From WJKP01 sp964531215 (GTDB taxonomy: Bacteria > Patescibacteriota > Patescibacteriia > CAIXNZ01), in assembly GCA_964531215.1 (NCBI GenBank), contig CAZHFK010000006.1, positions 1-33,471 on the forward strand: a DNA stretch of 33,471 nt, given 5' to 3'. The notes under the pieces were generated by a model, which did not search any database, was not told where the DNA came from, and saw only the letters and a list, made by a program, of their open reading frames with translations. Below, in pieces: positions 30,512 through 33,471 of the stretch. Position 1 is the first letter of the stretch. Every line of letters starts with the position of its first letter. A program made the translations under genes and the position numbers.

Positions 30512-32599
30512 ATGCCAACTAAAAATAAAACGAGAAAAAACAATAAAAAAAACACAACCGAGACAAAAAAAAATCAACCAAAGCTAAAGGCTAAAACTAC
30601 AAAGTCAAACGATAAATCAGACTCAAAAGCTTTAAAACAAAAAAACAAATCTGCCAAATCACAAAAAAATAAAGCAAAGAAAAAAAAATCTTCGCCAATT
30701 TTAAAATCTCATAAAAATGAAATAGAAAAAAATTTAAAAGCCATTTACCAGGATGAAAAAGGTAAATTGCCAAAAATGACAGGATTAGAATTTAAAAAAA
30801 CAAATAAAAATTTACGAATTATTATTTATATTATATTTTTTCTAATTATAATTTTTACTGTTTCATTTTTGGGCTTTTTAATCTTTCAGCCAGCACCTAA
30901 ATTTACCAGCGAAAAAGTCAATTTAGAAATCAAAGCACCTTTTTCTGTTGTTTCGGGCGAAGAAATTGATTATGAAATAAAATATACAAATTTAGAAGAA
31001 ATCAGTCTGACTAATGTACAGTTAATCGTCTACTTCCCCCGTGGTTTTATTTTTAAAAATGCAAATTTACAGCCAACTAATAATACCAGCGAACAACAGT
31101 CAAATATAAAAACTTGGCAACTTAATGATATTGCTCCGCAACAATCGGACATTTTGAAAATAAAAGGCAGATTAATTGGCCAGATTGACTCCAAAGAAAC
31201 AATTTCCACTACTTTAAGTTATATACCAGCTAATTTTAGTTCAGAATTTCAAAAAACAAATAGTTTTAATACTGAAATAAGCGATAGTTTAATTGATCTT
31301 GAAATTAATCATCCCAGTCAAGCGGCTCATCAGGAAGAAACTGAATTAAATTTTATGATTAGTAATAAAGCAAAGGAAATTAATTTACAAAATTTACAAA
31401 TAAAATTTAATTACCCGCCCGAATTCATTATTTCAGAAAGTCAAATTATTGATCCTGAAAAAGAAAATCCGTTAATTTTAACTGAAGCCGAAACAGAAGA
31501 GATTAAAACTCAAAAAATTATCCCAATTGAAAATTTACAAGCTCAAAGCCAAAAACAAATCATAATTAAAGGTGAATTTTCAGTCGAAGAAAGATTGGAT
31601 GCTAATTTCAATTTACAGGTCAAATTAAAGGGACCGGCCGAAGAATATTTTATCCAAAAACAAAAAGATTTCACAATTGATGTAATAAAAGGTGAACTTT
31701 TAACAACTTTAATCATTCAAGGTTCTAATCAAAATAAACCTGTCAATTTTGGCGAAACATTAAATTATCTGCTTACACTTGAAAATAAAAGCAAAAACAC
31801 TCTAGGCAATATTAAGGTTAGGGCGGTCTTGGACTCTCCATTCCTGGATTGGACCAGCTTAAAAGACCTCAATAAGGGAATCAGAGACGACCAGCAAATT
31901 CTTTGGACTAAAGAGCAAATGCCTTCATTAGGTGTTTTATTTCCAGAAGAAGAACTTGAAATTAATTTTCAAATTAATTTACAAAATTTTCAAGAATCAT
32001 CACGTTATCAAGCAAAAGATTATCAGGTAAAAAGTCTTTTTGAAGCCCAAATAAATCAAATTGACAATACTGAAACAGAGGTTGAGCAAGAAAGTAATAT
32101 TATAATTAATGAAATTAATACCAATTTGGATTTGAATGCTGTAGCCAGATATTTTTCCGACGATAATTTAACAATCGGCTCAGGGCCATTACCACCGGTT
32201 GTGGGGCAAAAAACAAGCTATAAAATATTCTGGCAAATTAATAATTCTTTACATGAAATAACCGATATTGAAATTAAAGCTAAATTACCTGATTACGTTA
32301 ATTTTGAAAATCAAACAGAAATTTCAACCGGTGATTTATACTTAAACCCCAACAACGAAATCGTCTGGAAAATTAGCCGTATTCCTACTTCGGTCAAACA
32401 AAGTCAGGCCGAGTTTCAAATATCAATCACCCCAACCGAAGAAGATGCAGATAAAATATTAACTCTTTTACCGGAAATTATTTTAGAAGCAACAGATTCA
32501 CAAACCGAAGATCGCTTAACAAAAACGGTTTCCGGCATAACAACTAATTTGGAAGGTGATCCTCTAGCCGAAGGTAAAGGTTTAGTGCAAACAGAATAA
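30512..32599 (+). CDS. Anchored surface protein with DUF11-like repeats
   Basis: 695 residues. A Lys-rich cytoplasmic tail of about 80 residues precedes one membrane segment (about 101-125, IIIYIIFFLIIIFTVSFLGFLIF). The outer part is built from Ig-like beta domains similar to DUF11/CARDB: repeated patterns such as GEEIDYEIKYTNLEEISLTNVQLIVYFPRGFIF, NFGETLNYLLTLENKSKNTLGNIKVRAVL and GQKTSYKIFWQINNSLHEITDIEIKAKLP. Such modules make stalks or adhesion-like surfaces. It starts 2 nt after the DUF4012 gene and shares its tail-anchor-ectodomain layout, so the two may interact. A strong bidirectional terminator follows. Confidence 0.82.
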   Translation: MPTKNKTRKNNKKNTTETKKNQPKLKAKTTKSNDKSDSKALKQKNKSAKSQKNKAKKKKSSPILKSHKNEIEKNLKAIYQDEKGKLPKMTGLEFKKTNKNLRIIIYIIFFLIIIFTVSFLGFLIFQPAPKFTSEKVNLEIKAPFSVVSGEEIDYEIKYTNLEEISLTNVQLIVYFPRGFIFKNANLQPTNNTSEQQSNIKTWQLNDIAPQQSDILKIKGRLIGQIDSKETISTTLSYIPANFSSEFQKTNSFNTEISDSLIDLEINHPSQAAHQEETELNFMISNKAKEINLQNLQIKFNYPPEFIISESQIIDPEKENPLILTEAETEEIKTQKIIPIENLQAQSQKQIIIKGEFSVEERLDANFNLQVKLKGPAEEYFIQKQKDFTIDVIKGELLTTLIIQGSNQNKPVNFGETLNYLLTLENKSKNTLGNIKVRAVLDSPFLDWTSLKDLNKGIRDDQQILWTKEQMPSLGVLFPEEELEINFQINLQNFQESSRYQAKDYQVKSLFEAQINQIDNTETEVEQESNIIINEINTNLDLNAVARYFSDDNLTIGSGPLPPVVGQKTSYKIFWQINNSLHEITDIEIKAKLPDYVNFENQTEISTGDLYLNPNNEIVWKISRIPTSVKQSQAEFQISITPTEEDADKILTLLPEIILEATDSQTEDRLTKTVSGITTNLEGDPLAEGKGLVQTE

Positions 32600-32600
32600 A

Positions 32601-32631
32601 AAAAGGACAGCTTTATATAAGCTGTCCTTTT
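32601..32631. terminator. Bidirectional terminator
   Basis: AAAAGGACAGCTT (32601-32613) and AAGCTGTCCTTTT (32619-32631) form a 13-bp perfect stem with a 5-nt loop and T-runs at both exits, between convergent genes ending at 32599 and 32644. Confidence 0.93.
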
Positions 32632-32643
32632 TTTTAAATTATC

Positions 32644-33471
32644 TTATTTAAATTTCTTGACCGTCTGATAAGCTAAATACCAAAATTTATTAATCACCAA
32701 ATCAAAAGTTCCCGGATATTTAACTTCAAACCCGCCAAAACCTTTTTTGAAACGACTAACACCCGGGTAACGCTCTTCAATCCCCCAAAAATCATAATAT
32801 TGCAAGTCAAGTTGTTTGGCTTTTTTTATTATCTGCCATTGTAATAAATGTGGTGCCATAACGTTTTTATATTCGGCTGATGAGCCACCATGCGAATAAG
32901 TTGCTGTATTACCGTAAAAAACAACCAAATTAGCACAAATAACTTGGCCATTATATTCAGCCAAATACAACCCGGCTTTTTTTAAATTTATTAAAAGTTT
33001 TTTATAATATTCTTTATTATAAACTTTAATATTTTTACGTGAATAAGTTTTGGAAATTAAATCATAAAAAATATCCAAATCAGCTAAAGCCCCTTCCTTA
33101 ACTATAACTTCTTTTTTCTTAGCCAAGCGAATATTGTAACGGGTCTTTTGGTGCATGGCTTTTAATAACTCCTCTTCACTTTTTTGCAAATCTAAAATTA
33201 AAGTCTTGGCTGGCTGAACAGTCTTAACTTTTTTAAAATCAAATTGTTCTAAGTCTTGTTTAACCGGTTCTATCCTGACAAAAATACATCTTTCATTTTG
33301 CGCTAATTCAGTTAAAAATTTTAAATGCTCCGGTTTTATTTTCAGGCTGGTTCTGGGGATGTACAAATAACTTTTTTCAAAAGGCAATGGCATTTTAACA
33401 ACTAAAAAATAAGCACCATTTAAATCCAAATACCAAACTTTGCGACCTAAACTTCTTTGCAATGCACCCCA
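32644..33471 (-). CDS. FemX/FemAB-type aminoacyl transferase, 5' end outside window
   Basis: At least 276 residues; the frame stays open to the window edge, and the first visible residues WGALQRSLGRK match an internal stretch that in relatives follows the true N-terminus, so the start is missing. The GNAT-like double fold of the FemABX family is visible: LHQKTRYNIR-like (AMHQKTRYNIRLAKKK), YYDFWGIEERYPGVSRFKKGFGG near the C-terminus. Members use aminoacyl-tRNA to add amino acids to lipid II and build peptidoglycan cross-bridges. The position beside surface-glycan genes fits an envelope role. The substrate is not predictable. Confidence 0.88.
   Translation of the reverse strand, partial: WGALQRSLGRKVWYLDLNGAYFLVVKMPLPFEKSYLYIPRTSLKIKPEHLKFLTELAQNERCIFVRIEPVKQDLEQFDFKKVKTVQPAKTLILDLQKSEEELLKAMHQKTRYNIRLAKKKEVIVKEGALADLDIFYDLISKTYSRKNIKVYNKEYYKKLLINLKKAGLYLAEYNGQVICANLVVFYGNTATYSHGGSSAEYKNVMAPHLLQWQIIKKAKQLDLQYYDFWGIEERYPGVSRFKKGFGGFEVKYPGTFDLVINKFWYLAYQTVKKFK

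Noticed and set aside
1..33471. Recoded UGA (Gly) as in some Patescibacteria
   Set aside because: TGA serves as a normal stop, for example at 518-520 and 6690-6692, and the large housekeeping frames need no recoding.
1..33471. CRISPR array, tRNA genes, prophage
   Set aside because: No regularly spaced repeats, no cloverleaf with a TTCRA arm, and no integrase, capsid or transposase gene seen on reading both strands.

Overview
The window is about 33.5 kb of AT-rich, gene-dense bacterial DNA using the standard stop codons. It looks like a member of the Candidate Phyla Radiation (Patescibacteria). The reasons are the very compact gene order, the low GC content, no biosynthetic operons, many housekeeping genes without a Shine-Dalgarno (SD) site, Lys-rich membrane-anchored surface proteins (a DUF4012 protein and a DUF11-like protein) beside glycosyltransferases, and a FemX-type gene. 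This assignment is an inference from style and content; I could not place it in a named lineage.

Layout. 1-1.6 kb: an unknown small protein convergent with a solitary ParB-like protein. 1.6-5.3 kb: translation genes on + (CCA-adding enzyme, RluD-type pseudouridine synthase, cytidylate-kinase-like protein, ribosomal protein L19). 5.3-7.3 kb: a five-gene minus-strand operon of unknown membrane proteins. 7.5-8.5 kb: a TrmB-type regulator flanked by REP/BIME-like palindromes. 8.5-11.8 kb: uvrA with a downstream cysteine-rich mini-protein and a promoter overlaid by a perfect palindrome. 11.9-12.4 kb: a small HTH protein. 12.5-16.2 kb: a minus-strand operon of a DsbA-like thiol oxidoreductase followed by a four-subunit 2-oxoacid:ferredoxin oxidoreductase. 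16.3-20.3 kb: secG, a membrane-anchored family 5 solute-binding protein, and RNase J. 20.26-21.65 kb: a tryptophan attenuator, a 44-residue zinc-ribbon protein, and trpS. 21.66-22.16 kb: the RNase P RNA gene. 22.2-33.5 kb: a surface-polysaccharide and envelope block (polyprenyl-phosphate sugar transferase, three GT4 glycosyltransferases, two Lys-rich anchored surface proteins, and a FemX-like transferase cut by the window end).

The most notable find is at 20261-20450. A sigma-70-like promoter fires almost exactly at the ATG of a 20-codon leader peptide with three consecutive Trp codons. It is followed by mutually exclusive 1:2, 2:3 and 3:4 RNA pairings ending in a U-tract terminator, so it has the complete logic of a classical Trp attenuator. 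What it controls first is a tiny zinc-ribbon protein, then trpS, which also has its own start-proximal promoter. The arrangement recalls Trp-sensing control of anti-TRAP in Bacillus, but no homology is claimed.

A second theme is a split in translation-start style. Housekeeping genes (cca, uvrA, trpS, the leader peptide and others) have no SD, and several have a -10 box 7-11 nt from the ATG, which implies leaderless mRNAs. The small accessory or unknown genes nearly all have strong AAGGAGG sites.
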